DNA of 64,000 bases from JAPLJC01 sp963697965 (GCA_963697965.1 OY969108.1:930001-994000), one strand, 5' to 3'; numbered from the stretch's first letter, positions 9,473-18,137 are shown. Notes: a model not told the origin generated them from the sequence alone. Numbers and translations: made by a program.

Positions 9473-10276
9473 ATGAGCAAAGCCATCTTGATCGATACCA
9501 CCAAGTGCATCGGCTGCCGGGCCTGCCAGGTGGCCTGCAAGAGCTGGAACGACCTGAAGGGCGGCAGGGCCACCTTCAGCGAAACCATGTCCAACCCGAG
9601 ATATCTGAGCAGCAACCAATACACTCGCATCATCTTCCGGGAAATTCCCCTCTCCGAAGAGGGGCTGGGATGGTATTTCATCTCAAGGCGCTGTAATCAC
9701 TGCCTCGATCCCGCTTGCGTCAGCGCCTGTCCGGTGGCCGCCCTGGTGAAGTTGCCCTCCGGGCCGGTGGTCTATGACGACGAGAGGTGCATCGGCTGCC
9801 GCTATTGCATGATGGCCTGTCCCTTCCAGATTCCCAAGTTTCAGTGGGAGTCGCCGGTGCCCCTGGTGCGCAAATGCACCTTCTGCGCCGACCGGCAGTC
9901 CATAGGCCTGGCTCCCAACTGCACTACGACCTGCCCCACCGGCACCCTGTTGTTCGGGGAGCGGGCCGAACTCCTGAAGGAAGCCCACCGGCGCATCGGT
10001 CTGGAATCGGACAAATATTATCCCGAGGTCTATGGCGAGAAGGTAGCCGGCGGCCTCTCCAATCTCTATCTCACCTCCGTCTCTTTTCAAGAACTGGGCC
10101 TGACCCAGGTGGGCTTCCGCACCGATCTGGGGAACACTCCCCAAGGCCTCCGCGGCCGGGAATGGATGTCCGAGGTGCCCCTGGTGGCCGTGGCCGTGGG
10201 TGGGCTGGCGGTGGGCCTCCATTATTTCATCCAGCGCCGGGCGGCCGTCGAGGCCAAAAAGCCCAAGGAGGATTAA
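9473..10276 (+). CDS. fdhB: Formate dehydrogenase iron-sulfur subunit (four [4Fe-4S] clusters, C-terminal anchor)
   Basis: Carries electrons from the catalytic subunit to the membrane subunit. The ATG at 9473 is 7 bases after AGGGG and fits better than the ATG at 9467, one base after it. Four cluster motifs are seen in order: CIGCRACQVAC, CNHCLDPACVSAC, CIGCRYCMMAC and CTFC...CTTTCP. Near the C-terminus, VPLVAVAVGGLAVGLHYFI is one membrane helix followed by a basic tail, as in FdnH/FdoH. It starts 26 bases after fdhA and stops 3 bases before the NrfD-like gene, so the three are one operon. Confidence 0.9.
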   Translation: MSKAILIDTTKCIGCRACQVACKSWNDLKGGRATFSETMSNPRYLSSNQYTRIIFREIPLSEEGLGWYFISRRCNHCLDPACVSACPVAALVKLPSGPVVYDDERCIGCRYCMMACPFQIPKFQWESPVPLVRKCTFCADRQSIGLAPNCTTTCPTGTLLFGERAELLKEAHRRIGLESDKYYPEVYGEKVAGGLSNLYLTSVSFQELGLTQVGFRTDLGNTPQGLRGREWMSEVPLVAVAVGGLAVGLHYFIQRRAAVEAKKPKED

Positions 10277-10279
10277 GCC

Positions 10280-11449
10280 ATGGCCGGAAAAAACGAAAAA
10301 TGGTATCCCGGCGAAGGAAAGTTGACCACCGGGAAAGCTGTCCTCTATATCCTCCTGGTGCTGGGCCTGATCGCCGCTGGCGCCCGGTTGTATTTGGGTC
10401 TGGGGGCCACCACCAACCTGAATGACGCCTATCCCTGGGGCCTTTGGATCAGTTTCGACGTCCTGGCGGGGGTGGCCCTGGCCGCCGGCGGCTTCACCAT
10501 GACCGCCGCCATCTATATCTTCAACCTGAAAAAGTTCCAACCCCTGCTGCGGCCTGCCAAGCTCTCGGCATTCGTGGGCTACCTGATCTTTGTGGTGGGG
10601 CTCTTCTTCGACTTGGGCCGGCCCTTGCGCATCTGGCACCCCATGGTGATGTGGAACCCTCACTCAATCCTCTTCGAGGTTTCCTGGTGCGTCATGCTCT
10701 ACACTACGGTGCTGGCTATCGACCTGTTCATCATCGGCCTGGAGCGCTACGGCCAGCACAAAGAGAGCTGGATCAAGTTTTTCCGCGATATCTACCTGTT
10801 CCTGGTGGTGGCCGGGGTCATGCTCTCCACTCTGCACCAATCCTCCCTGGGAGCCCTGTTCATGCTGCTGCCCCAAAAGATGAGCGACCTGTGGGCTTCC
10901 CAGGCCCTGGGACCCCTCTTCTTGGCCAGCGCGGTCATCGGCGGCATGAGCGTCATTACCCTGGAAAGCCTCATCGCCTCCCGGGTCTACCAGCGGGTGC
11001 CGGAAATCGGCATCCTCTCAGACCTGGGCAAGGGGCTGGGAATCGCCCTGCTGGTCTATTTTGCCATGAAGGTGACGGACCTCTACGCCCGGGGGGTCGC
11101 GGTCTGGGTTTGGGATAAACCCCATTTCTTCTTTTTCGTGGAGCTTTTCGGCACCGTCGTCTTGCCGGCCCTGCTCTTGTGCATTCCGGAGATACGCCGG
11201 TCCGAAAAGGGCCTTTACTGGACCTCGGGCCTGGCGGCCTTCGGGGTGGTGCTGAACCGTTTCAACGTCAGCCTCACCGGCTATATCGGCTACCGGCAGT
11301 TCGGCTACTTCCCCTCGGTGATAGAGATTGTCATGACCGCGGCCCTGGTGGCCATGGCTATCCTGATCTTCGATCTGGGCATGAGGTACCTGCCGATTCA
11401 ACCGGTTGCGGAAGGAGTTTTGGGGAAAGAGGCCGCAGGCTCCCCTTAA
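10280..11449 (+). CDS. NrfD/HybB-family membrane subunit of the formate dehydrogenase
   Basis: A 389-residue polytopic protein with about ten hydrophobic segments of the NrfD/HybB (PsrC-type) family, which passes electrons to the quinone pool without haem. The segments AYPWGLWISFDVLAGVALAAGG and LFFDLGRPLRIWHPMVMWNPHSILFEVSWCVM are characteristic. It replaces the cytochrome b subunit (FdnI) that usually accompanies this type of catalytic subunit. ATG at 10280 is 9 bases after AAGGAG. It closes the fdh operon. No fdhD, fdhE or selAB genes are in the window. Confidence 0.87.
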   Translation: MAGKNEKWYPGEGKLTTGKAVLYILLVLGLIAAGARLYLGLGATTNLNDAYPWGLWISFDVLAGVALAAGGFTMTAAIYIFNLKKFQPLLRPAKLSAFVGYLIFVVGLFFDLGRPLRIWHPMVMWNPHSILFEVSWCVMLYTTVLAIDLFIIGLERYGQHKESWIKFFRDIYLFLVVAGVMLSTLHQSSLGALFMLLPQKMSDLWASQALGPLFLASAVIGGMSVITLESLIASRVYQRVPEIGILSDLGKGLGIALLVYFAMKVTDLYARGVAVWVWDKPHFFFFVELFGTVVLPALLLCIPEIRRSEKGLYWTSGLAAFGVVLNRFNVSLTGYIGYRQFGYFPSVIEIVMTAALVAMAILIFDLGMRYLPIQPVAEGVLGKEAAGSP

Positions 11450-11510
11450 CGTCCAAAAAATTGCAGGTTCTTCCAGGATCTGCTCCCATCGAAGTCTTCT
11501 ATTAGCCAGC

Positions 11511-11536
11511 CGGGAAGGCGCTCCGCCTTTCCCGGC
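11511..11536 (+). terminator. Strong hairpin after the fdh operon
   Basis: CCGGGAAGGCG and CGCCTTTCCCGG pair across a 3-base loop with a single bulge, about 60 bases after the stop of the NrfD-like gene. There is no following T-run, so termination strength is uncertain; it may instead protect the 3' end. Confidence 0.45.
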
Positions 11537-12140
11537 GCCATCTGGGGCCCCTCCCGGCAGGAGTCGTCCGGTTGGGCCATGCCGGCGTGAAACTCATTCT
11601 GGCTTACCAACTTTGGGCCACTGAAAACCCGCGTATGGTCCGGGAATCCTGGGACACGAGTGGCCGCCACCCGGATTCATACCATTACCGGCCAAGAAGG
11701 AACAGGAGAGCGCCATGTAAATAATTAGGAATGGAAGGAGACAGTTTTATTACGAGATTGACTGCCAGCTATGATGAGCCTCACAGAACTCCAAAATCCG
11801 GATGGCGCAGTGCGGAGATGTGTCGAACCTGTCGAAACAGCCTCTCTTAATCTTTTGATCTTGGCTCTTGATGAAAAAAGTCGGCCCGATGCGGGGGAGA
11901 AGCACCAGGCCGACAAAGATGGGAAAAACCTGAGGCGAACCTCATGATGAAGATAAATTAACCACTAATGCAAGAAAAGCAAGGAGCAAGAGCGACGTCA
12001 AATCCGCACCTATCCTCCCTCTTTCCCGTGACGCCTTTTTCCATGAGCGAGTTCACTCCTCTCTCCCTTAATTCCATCTGAGTTATTCACCTGGATCGAT
12101 TCTTGCCGACCCAAGCATGCGATTCCTCATGGTCAGCAGC
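11537..12140. other. Non-coding stretch between fdh operon and repeat-protein gene
   Basis: About 600 bases without a convincing gene. The short frames here lack ribosome sites and family resemblance. The only structure I see is the leftward terminator-like hairpin described separately at 11884-11925. Confidence 0.5.
11878..11925 (-). terminator. Intrinsic terminator reading leftwards
   Basis: On the minus strand GTCGGCC pairs with GGGCCGAC around a 20-base loop and is followed by TTTTTT. It lies about 215 bases beyond the stop of the repeat-rich protein gene at 12141 and is the first termination-like structure after it, implying a long 3' untranslated region. Confidence 0.5.
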
Positions 12141-13097
12141 CTAAATTGCCCCTGCAGCCGATCCGGCTTGATGCTGAGTGGTATTCCCGGTGGCTCCGGT
12201 GGGGCTTATACCGGTTTGAGTGCCAGTCTGACCCGCCGGCAAAGTGGTGTTAGTGGTATTATGGGAATAGCCTGACGAACTGGGGGCATTATTGGGAGAT
12301 TGACCCTGTACTTGGTAACCTGCATGATTATAAGTACCAGGATTATACTGCTGCCCTCCCTTGGGCTGCTGGAATTGCCCGTTTCCTAAGCGCCCCCCCT
12401 GGTACTGGCGATCATTTTCGCCGTAACCATTTCTCTGCTGGTCCCACCAGGGCCGGTGATCATTCCGGCCATAGTCATTCCGGTGTTGGTCCCACTGACG
12501 CCAGCGGTCATCCCTTCCATAGTCGCGGCGCTGGTCCCATTGGCGGTTTTGGCCGTTCCAACCGTAAGCATTGCCATTAGTCTGCTGCCACTGGCGGTTT
12601 TGGCCGTTCCAACCGTAGGCGTTGCCATTATTTTGCTGCCACTGGCGGTTTTGTCCGTAAGCATTGCCATTAGTCTGCTGCCACTGGCGGTTTTGGCCGT
12701 TCCAACCGTAGGCGTTGCCATTATTTTGCTGCCACTGGCGGTTTTGTCCGTAAGCATTGCCATTAGGCTGCTGAAATTGGCGGTTTTGGCCATTCCAACC
12801 ATAGGCGTTCCCATTATTTTGCTGCCACTGGCGGTTTTGTCCGTAAGCATTGCCATTGGGCTGCTGCCACTGACGGTTTTGGCCATTCCAGCCATTGGCA
12901 TTGCCATTGGGCTGCTGCCACTGGCGGTTTTGGCCGTTCCCACCGAAGGCGTTGCCACGCGACTGGGGTGCGGTGAAAGTTTGGCGATTCAGCAGCGGGG
13001 CAAACGAACGGAAAGGTCCGGCCTGAGCGCTCAGAGGGCTCAGAGCCATAAACAGACCCATCGTGAGAATAACGTGCCACCATTTTTCTGGCCTCAT
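12141..13097 (-). CDS. Exported Asn/Gln/Gly-rich tandem-repeat protein
   Basis: A 318-residue product. Residues 1-26 are a signal peptide ending AQA; the ATG is preceded by AGGAGG. From about residue 48 it consists of tandem units of two kinds, NGNAYGWNGQNRQWQQ (16 residues) and NGNAYGQNRQWQQ (13 residues), which alternate, then a DQ/R/Y-rich segment and a T/S/G/Q-rich tail. There is no enzyme motif. Composition is Asn/Gln/Trp-rich and prion- or matrix-like, so an extracellular assembly or envelope-associated role is plausible but unproven. It shares signal peptide, GNAYGW motif and promoter motif with the next gene upstream, so the two are paralogues. Confidence 0.7.
   Translation of the reverse strand: MRPEKWWHVILTMGLFMALSPLSAQAGPFRSFAPLLNRQTFTAPQSRGNAFGGNGQNRQWQQPNGNANGWNGQNRQWQQPNGNAYGQNRQWQQNNGNAYGWNGQNRQFQQPNGNAYGQNRQWQQNNGNAYGWNGQNRQWQQTNGNAYGQNRQWQQNNGNAYGWNGQNRQWQQTNGNAYGWNGQNRQWDQRRDYGRDDRWRQWDQHRNDYGRNDHRPWWDQQRNGYGENDRQYQGGRLGNGQFQQPKGGQQYNPGTYNHAGYQVQGQSPNNAPSSSGYSHNTTNTTLPAGQTGTQTGISPTGATGNTTQHQAGSAAGAI
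12546..12960. repeat. Tandem coding repeat (87-bp higher-order unit of 48 + 39 bp)
   Basis: Inside the repeat-protein gene, near-identical blocks recur, each reading as one 16-residue plus one 13-residue unit. Copies differ mainly at the codon before NGNAYG (P, N or T) and one W/F change, so the array is young or homogenised. It is expected to vary in copy number and to be hard to assemble. Confidence 0.75.
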
Positions 13098-13147
13098 TTA
13101 GGTATCCTCCTATAAAATATAAAAATTCTAGCCTTCGGGTTTGTTAG

Positions 13148-13177
13148 TTTAGAAGGCCTCCCGCGTGAAAACGTTAA
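13148..13177 (-). promoter_or_regulatory. ECF-like promoter motif of the repeat-protein gene
   Basis: On the minus strand TTAACGTTTTC is followed after 11 bases by CTTCTAAA, about 50 bases before the start codon. The same two blocks with identical spacing precede the paralogous gene at 13265-13630. An AAC-containing -35 and a TCTAA -10 are typical of ECF sigma factors; no sigma factor gene is in the window. Confidence 0.5.
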
Positions 13178-13264
13178 TGAATTCCCCCAAATTTTTTAAC
13201 AAATCTTGGTTGGCCTTTGTTTTCGCCTGCTTCCTCAAATTCTTATGAGGGCGTTTCCCTTCGC

Positions 13265-13630
13265 TCAAAAGGTGATTTCACCGTGGAAGCCTGGAGATGC
13301 GGGCGGGGAGAAAAAGGGTTGGGGTTGGGGGTAAGGCTGAATTCCAAAGATGGGAGTAACGGGCGCCACATAGGCAACCGGCGGTGGTCCCGCGTGGTAC
13401 ATATAGGGGCCGGGATTGTGTGGACCCCTCCAGTAGTGCCTGTAATACTCCTGGTGACGGTCAAAGGCATGAGGCCTGGGGCCCTGCCACCCATAGGCAT
13501 TTCCATGGGGGTGGTGATAATTCGAGTAACGCTCCAAAGGTGGATATGGCTCGGCTTGGGCACTCAGCGGGCCTAAGGCCAGGATAACGCCCATCATCAG
13601 GATAACGCTCAACCATCTGCTTAGGCTCAT
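13265..13630 (-). CDS. Small exported Pro/Tyr/His-rich protein, paralogue of the repeat protein
   Basis: A 121-residue product with a signal peptide (VILMMGVILALGPLSAQA) nearly identical in layout to that of the gene at 12141-13097, followed by a mature region rich in Pro, Tyr and His. It contains one HGNAYGWQG motif matching the unit repeated in the neighbour, suggesting the neighbour arose by expansion of this motif. A GGGAGGG ribosome site precedes the ATG. No family is recognised. Clusters of His (HHPHGN, DRHQEYYRHYW) could bind metal, which is speculation. Confidence 0.6.
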   Translation of the reverse strand: MSLSRWLSVILMMGVILALGPLSAQAEPYPPLERYSNYHHPHGNAYGWQGPRPHAFDRHQEYYRHYWRGPHNPGPYMYHAGPPPVAYVAPVTPIFGIQPYPQPQPFFSPPASPGFHGEITF

Positions 13631-13673
13631 TCGCTTACCCTCCCAAAAAAATTTTGTAAACAGGATTTGCTAA

Positions 13674-13703
13674 TTTAGAAGACGGTCGGCCGGAAAGTGT
13701 TAA
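13674..13703 (-). promoter_or_regulatory. ECF-like promoter motif of the small paralogue
   Basis: On the minus strand TTAACACTTTC, 11 bases, then CTTCTAAA, followed by AT-rich sequence. Block sequence and spacing equal those upstream of the repeat-protein gene, so the two genes are probably co-regulated. Confidence 0.5.
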
Positions 13704-14161
13704 GAGAGTTTTTGCAAATTCAAGGAATATTATCCTCGATTATTTGGCAGCCCTGGCCACCCTAGTCCCAAAATGGCTTTGGAACCTCTGTGCTTCGGTG
13801 AAAATCCCTCAAAGGCGCCTTCCTCTAAGCCGGCTCCTCTCATCGGCGCCTTAGTAGCACAGATTTAATTCCCCTGCTTGTGTGCCGTTGCAGACCTGCC
13901 CTGGAAATGACCCAAAGAATGAAGGGTCCGGGGCTTTGACAAACTCAAAATCCTGGGTCTTTGCCGGATGAGCCTATTGAGAAAGTTCAGGGATTCCCCT
14001 AGGTAAAAATCAGGTTTATGCCGATTGTAATAGACGGATAACCGACTTATAAGACAATTAACATTAAAATGCCCATGATTGAAAAAGGATAAGTGCGGTT
14101 AACTGGAACCAAATTTAGATTTGAACCTGGAAAGTTGGCCCTCTAGACGGCGGGTCCTATT
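13704..14161. other. Divergent intergenic region
   Basis: About 460 bases without a supported gene. The part next to the transglycosylase is AT-rich and probably holds its promoter. A GAACCT...TCTAGA pair at about 14120-14146 faintly resembles an ECF promoter but would leave almost no leader, so I do not call it. Confidence 0.4.
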
Positions 14162-15400
14162 ATGAGAATCTGGTTTTATACTGTCATCGCCTCTTTAATA
14201 TTGCTGGTGAATTGCGGTGGCGGCCGCCTGGTCCAGGACAATCTCCGCCAAGGCCCATCCTTGTCTGCCAACGATGCCGCAATGACTGAAGGATACGATG
14301 TGCCCATCCAGGAAAATAAGCAAGTCCAGGCTTATCTGGTCTATTTTTCCACCCAACGCAAAGATGTGATCCGGCGCCAACTGGCCCATTCCACCCATTA
14401 TCTGCCGATGATTAAGGAAGTTTTTCGGGAGTACGGCCTGCCGGAAGACCTGGCGTACCTGGCCATGATCGAAAGCGGTTTTAATCCCGAGGCCCAATCT
14501 CCCGCGGGCGCCCGCGGCCTGTGGCAGTTTATGAAAGGCACAGGGGTTCGTTACGGTTTGGTAATTAACGGCCACGTCGATGAGCGCCGGGACCCGGTGA
14601 AATCGACTCACGCCGCAGCCCGTTACCTGCGGGACCTGTACAGGCAGTTTGGCTCCTGGTATCTGGCCGCCGCCAGCTACAACTGTGGCGAGAAGCGGGT
14701 TCAGAAGGAATTGAACAAGGGCAATGGCCAGAATTTCTGGGAACTCTCCGCCGGTAAGTGCCTGCCCACTGAGACCGAAAACTATGTGCCCCAGATGATT
14801 GCAGCCACCATCATCGCCAAGAATCCGGAGAAATTTGGATTCAAAGGCGTTCCCTATCAACAACCCGATTCTAATTTGGCAGTGGCGGCGCTTGCTGATG
14901 AGCGGGTAGCTGGAGGGAAGGAAAATCAGGGTGCGGCCTTGGGAGCCGTCCCTTCTCCAACGGTAAGGCCCGCTGCCTATTCACCAGGCAAGAGCCAAAC
15001 AGGCTATGCGACGGCACCCGATACCCGCAAGCCAACCCCAACCTCCGAAAACCAGATGAAGCTGGCGAAAAAGCCAACGCCCCCGGGGATCGATGCAGCA
15101 AACGCTAATTCGACCCCCTATGCGGCTTCCATATTCGGAACTATGGGTTCTCCCAAAAAAGACGCTGCCCGGGAAAATAAATCTAATATGCAGAGAATGA
15201 CTAAGAAAAGGGAAAAAAATGACAAGAAAGTCGCGAACCGCAAGAGTAAGAAACGGGACCAAACCTTACTTGCCATGAAGAGAGAGCCTAGAAGGGGGAA
15301 GGTCAAAACTGTTAAAAGGAATAGTTCCCCAGGTAGCAGCAACACTGCCAGAATAGCCGGGGCCAAACCTAAGCCCCTTCTGGTTTCCGAGGCCCGTTAA
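14162..15400 (+). CDS. Lipoprotein lytic transglycosylase (MltD/SLT type) with basic C-terminal tail
   Basis: Cleaves the MurNAc-GlcNAc bond of peptidoglycan. Signal and lipobox (LLVNC, Cys 18) indicate a lipoprotein. The SLT domain spans about residues 75-225: catalytic Glu 104 in AMIESGFNPEAQSP, AGARGLWQF, then AARYLRDLYRQFG, YNCGE and TENYVPQMIAA. MltD-type proteins usually continue with LysM repeats; here the last ~180 residues are instead low-complexity, Pro/Ser-rich and then strongly Lys/Arg-rich, perhaps binding the cell wall by charge. No clear ribosome site precedes the ATG. It is convergent with the SPOR-domain gene. Confidence 0.82.
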   Translation: MRIWFYTVIASLILLVNCGGGRLVQDNLRQGPSLSANDAAMTEGYDVPIQENKQVQAYLVYFSTQRKDVIRRQLAHSTHYLPMIKEVFREYGLPEDLAYLAMIESGFNPEAQSPAGARGLWQFMKGTGVRYGLVINGHVDERRDPVKSTHAAARYLRDLYRQFGSWYLAAASYNCGEKRVQKELNKGNGQNFWELSAGKCLPTETENYVPQMIAATIIAKNPEKFGFKGVPYQQPDSNLAVAALADERVAGGKENQGAALGAVPSPTVRPAAYSPGKSQTGYATAPDTRKPTPTSENQMKLAKKPTPPGIDAANANSTPYAASIFGTMGSPKKDAARENKSNMQRMTKKREKNDKKVANRKSKKRDQTLLAMKREPRRGKVKTVKRNSSPGSSNTARIAGAKPKPLLVSEAR

Positions 15401-15444
15401 GAAGCAAGGTAAAAGTAAAAAGTAAAAAGCCAAAAAAAACAAAA

Positions 15445-15462
15445 CGCAGGCTAAAGCCTGCG
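15445..15462. repeat. Dispersed palindrome, copy 1
   Basis: CGCAGGCTAAAGCCTGCG is a perfect inverted repeat. Close copies lie at 40776-40793 and 43646-43663, all intergenic. Here it sits between two convergent genes and may act in transcript ends. Confidence 0.6.
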
Positions 15463-15538
15463 CCTACCAGTTCTTATTCCTGCCCCCCCCGGCTGAAATC
15501 AACAATCCCGGTTATCACGGCTTTTCAATGGACAATCA

Positions 15539-16111
15539 TTATTTAGAAACCGGGATGATGATGGTTTCCAACTTAGGTGCAACATGTAGTTTGGTCTTCA
15601 ACGACTTGGCTGCAGCTTCCGCCTCTCCTTTGGACGAAAACGGCCCCGCGATCACCTGGTATCCCTTCTTTTTACCCGGAGTCCTGCGAATGAAACCTTC
15701 TTCGCCTTGCTTCCTAAGCTTTTCCAGCATTTTTTCGGCACTCCGGAAATTAGGAAAGGTGCCCACCGAGAGACCGTATTTCCTCTCTTCTTCCAGAGGC
15801 GCCAAAGGTTGTTCTTTTGCTGCAGGGGGAATGGCGGCTATTTTCGGGGGAATGGCCTCAGGGTTGGCAACCCCTTTCCCAGGCAGGGCCGGGGGTTGTC
15901 CCGGTGGAGGCGCCATCGGGGCCGCCAGGGGCGAAGGTACCCCCGGCGCTTCGGAAACGCCGGGTAAGGCCTGCGGCTTTTCCGCTAATGCAGCCGTTGG
16001 CGCTGGGGCGGTCCTGATGCCCATAAAATGATATAGGGCCAGCAAGAGGATAATTAAGAGAACCAGCGCCAAGGCTCCCAGTCCCACCCCTTTATAACTC
16101 TTGTTGTCCAA
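15539..16111 (-). CDS. SPOR-domain membrane protein
   Basis: A 190-residue protein with a short cytoplasmic start, one membrane helix (about residues 9-29), a long Pro/Ala-rich linker (30-105) and a C-terminal SPOR domain (about 110-188: KYGLSVGTFPNFRSAEKMLEKLRKQG...GYQVIAGPFSSKGEAEAAAKSL). SPOR domains bind denuded glycan strands at septa, so a cell-envelope or division role is likely. It ends convergent to the lytic transglycosylase gene, whose product makes or remodels such strands; a functional link is inference. Confidence 0.8.
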   Translation of the reverse strand: MDNKSYKGVGLGALALVLLIILLLALYHFMGIRTAPAPTAALAEKPQALPGVSEAPGVPSPLAAPMAPPPGQPPALPGKGVANPEAIPPKIAAIPPAAKEQPLAPLEEERKYGLSVGTFPNFRSAEKMLEKLRKQGEEGFIRRTPGKKKGYQVIAGPFSSKGEAEAAAKSLKTKLHVAPKLETIIIPVSK

Positions 16112-16442
16112 AACGCTTCCAACCTCCAGGACACATTTCTTGAGCCGGCTCTTTTCATTACTGGTATGCTACCACAAATTTCGAGGTGACAGTAATTTTT
16201 CCTGATTTTTGGGTAAACCTCACCCAAGGCCCCCGGACGCCTCTTGGCCGCGGAGCTTAAGGAACCCAAGCCCGCGCCGGCCGGCATGTTGACTGGGGGA
16301 CAATAGGGGCCACGGACTCTTGCCCGTGAGGCCTACGGGAAAATTTCCATGTATTTTGCACCGTCTGTTGGTTACAATTAAATAATTCTTTCAACTTACA
16401 CCCCCAAAGGTAACGTCTGATTTTTTACCAGGATAACCGGCA
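16112..16442. other. Divergent intergenic region
   Basis: About 330 bases between the SPOR gene and the sigma-54 activator. AT-rich toward the activator. I see no clear -35/-10 pair or operator. Confidence 0.4.
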
Positions 16443-18137
16443 ATGAGCAGTCTATTCGAAACGCTTTGTCAGGTCTTACCCCTCTTGGCGCGGTTCTCCT
16501 GTGGTTTTGCGACGGTCGTCCGTCCCAGTGATTTATGCAGAAAAACGGTGGATGGGGAAGGCAATGATCTTAATGATTATCCTTTGGAGAACTATAAAGG
16601 CTTCGACAAAGCCATCCAATCCACCCAGCCGCTTTTAATCCCGTCAAAGATCAGCAATATTTTCAACCTGTTTATACCGCTGGGGGACTGCCTGCTGATA
16701 CTAAACAATGCGGGTCACGTCGGACTTGCAGATAAGCTCAAGGCCACTTTTGAAGAAGCGGTGCCTTTGATCGCGCGGGTCACCGGCGGAGAGGCTGTGC
16801 TCTTTGACCGGGAAGGTATTCGCTTTTTCAGCGTCGAACCGGATGGCAGGGCCTCGAATAAGGGGCTGGGTCAGTTCACTTATCTGGGGAAACGCGCCAT
16901 GGAACTGGGTCGTCCGGTAATCGGGCCTTCCCTTCTTGAGGAAGGCGCTCTGGCGGTGCGCATCCCCATTACGGATGAGTTTGGTTTGGGTTTTAATAAC
17001 GTCGTCTCGGTAAAACAGAAAAAACTGCTGGCGGCTGGCAGCCGCCGTGATGGGACGCGTTATACCTTCTCGGATATCGTGGGGCAAAGCGAGGCCATCC
17101 TGAGTTGCATCCAGCAGGCCCACCAGGTGGCCGGCACCAGCTCAACCGTCCTGGCATGTGGAGAGACGGGAACAGGAAAGGAACTTTTCGTCCAATCCAT
17201 CCATAACTCCAGTCAGCAGTCCAGGGGGCCTTTCGTGGCGGTGAACTGCGGTGCCATTCCCTCCAGCCTGATGGAAAGCCAACTTTTCGGCTACGAGGCC
17301 GGGGCCTTCACCGGGGCGCAAAAGCAAGGCCAACAAGGGTTCTTCGAACAGGCCAGCGGCGGCACGCTCTTCCTCGATGAGATAAGCGAAATGAGCCTGG
17401 AACTTCAGTCAAGGCTGCTGAGGGTGCTGCAAGAGCGGGAACTCGTAAGGATCGGGGGCAAAAAGACTATTCCGCTTAACGTCCGGGTCATTGCTTCAAC
17501 CAACGTGGATCTCTGGCATATGGTGACGAGTGGCAAATTCCGTCAAGACCTCTATTACCGGTTGAATGTGGTGGAGTTGTGGATTCCTCCACTGAGGGAA
17601 AGGGTTGAAGATATTCCCCTGCTGGTTCGAAACTTTATCGACCAGTTTAGGGCGAACTTCGGCAGCTTCGTCCAGGACATTGCGGACGATGCCTTGGATT
17701 GCCTGATCTCCTATCCGTGGCCTGGCAACGTGAGAGAGTTGAGAAACTGCCTGGAGCGGATCATGAATCTCACCACCCACGAAGTGATCCAGCTAAAGGA
17801 TATTCCCGTCGTGATCCGCAAAGGAGGCGCCACCCAGGCCTATGCTCCAGCAAAGACCCCGGCAGATTCGGGTCCCCTTGAGGCCGCGGTTGCAAATCCA
17901 GATTCCAGGCATATCTTAGGGGTAGCGCCCCAAAATCCCTTCGACGATAAGGCCTCGTATTCGGCGCCACAAGGCACTTTTCTCAAGGGGCCGACCCAGG
18001 CAGTGGAGCGCACCCTTATCCTGCAGGCGCTGGAAAAGTCGGCCTATAACCGCCGCCTGGCTGCCGGCTTGCTGGGAATCAGCACCACCACCCTGTGGCG
18101 CAAGATGAAGCGGCTGCGAATCTCCCCGGGCAGTTAG
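16443..18137 (+). CDS. Sigma-54-dependent transcriptional activator (Fis-type HTH)
   Basis: A 564-residue enhancer-binding protein that uses ATP hydrolysis to open sigma-54 promoters. The N-terminal ~200 residues are a sensory region without a receiver Asp motif, so it likely binds a ligand or partner. The AAA+ core starts near residue 208 (FSDIVGQSEAI), with Walker A GETGTGKE (240-247), the sigma-54 contact loop GAFTGA (287-292) and Walker B TLFLDE (308-313). The C-terminus ends in a Fis-like helix-turn-helix (LAAGLLGISTTTLWRKMKRL). A sigma-54 promoter with paired upstream sites lies about 1 kb downstream before the CoA-ligase cluster, making that cluster its likely target. Confidence 0.9.
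   Translation: MSSLFETLCQVLPLLARFSCGFATVVRPSDLCRKTVDGEGNDLNDYPLENYKGFDKAIQSTQPLLIPSKISNIFNLFIPLGDCLLILNNAGHVGLADKLKATFEEAVPLIARVTGGEAVLFDREGIRFFSVEPDGRASNKGLGQFTYLGKRAMELGRPVIGPSLLEEGALAVRIPITDEFGLGFNNVVSVKQKKLLAAGSRRDGTRYTFSDIVGQSEAILSCIQQAHQVAGTSSTVLACGETGTGKELFVQSIHNSSQQSRGPFVAVNCGAIPSSLMESQLFGYEAGAFTGAQKQGQQGFFEQASGGTLFLDEISEMSLELQSRLLRVLQERELVRIGGKKTIPLNVRVIASTNVDLWHMVTSGKFRQDLYYRLNVVELWIPPLRERVEDIPLLVRNFIDQFRANFGSFVQDIADDALDCLISYPWPGNVRELRNCLERIMNLTTHEVIQLKDIPVVIRKGGATQAYAPAKTPADSGPLEAAVANPDSRHILGVAPQNPFDDKASYSAPQGTFLKGPTQAVERTLILQALEKSAYNRRLAAGLLGISTTTLWRKMKRLRISPGS

Noticed and set aside
11890..11960. Possible riboswitch-like structured region
   Set aside because: Only a simple terminator-like stem on the minus strand could be drawn; no match to the core of any riboswitch class I know.
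12546..12960. Regularly spaced repeats that could suggest a CRISPR array
   Set aside because: Repeats are contiguous, vary as codons, lack unique spacers and lie in an open reading frame with a signal peptide.
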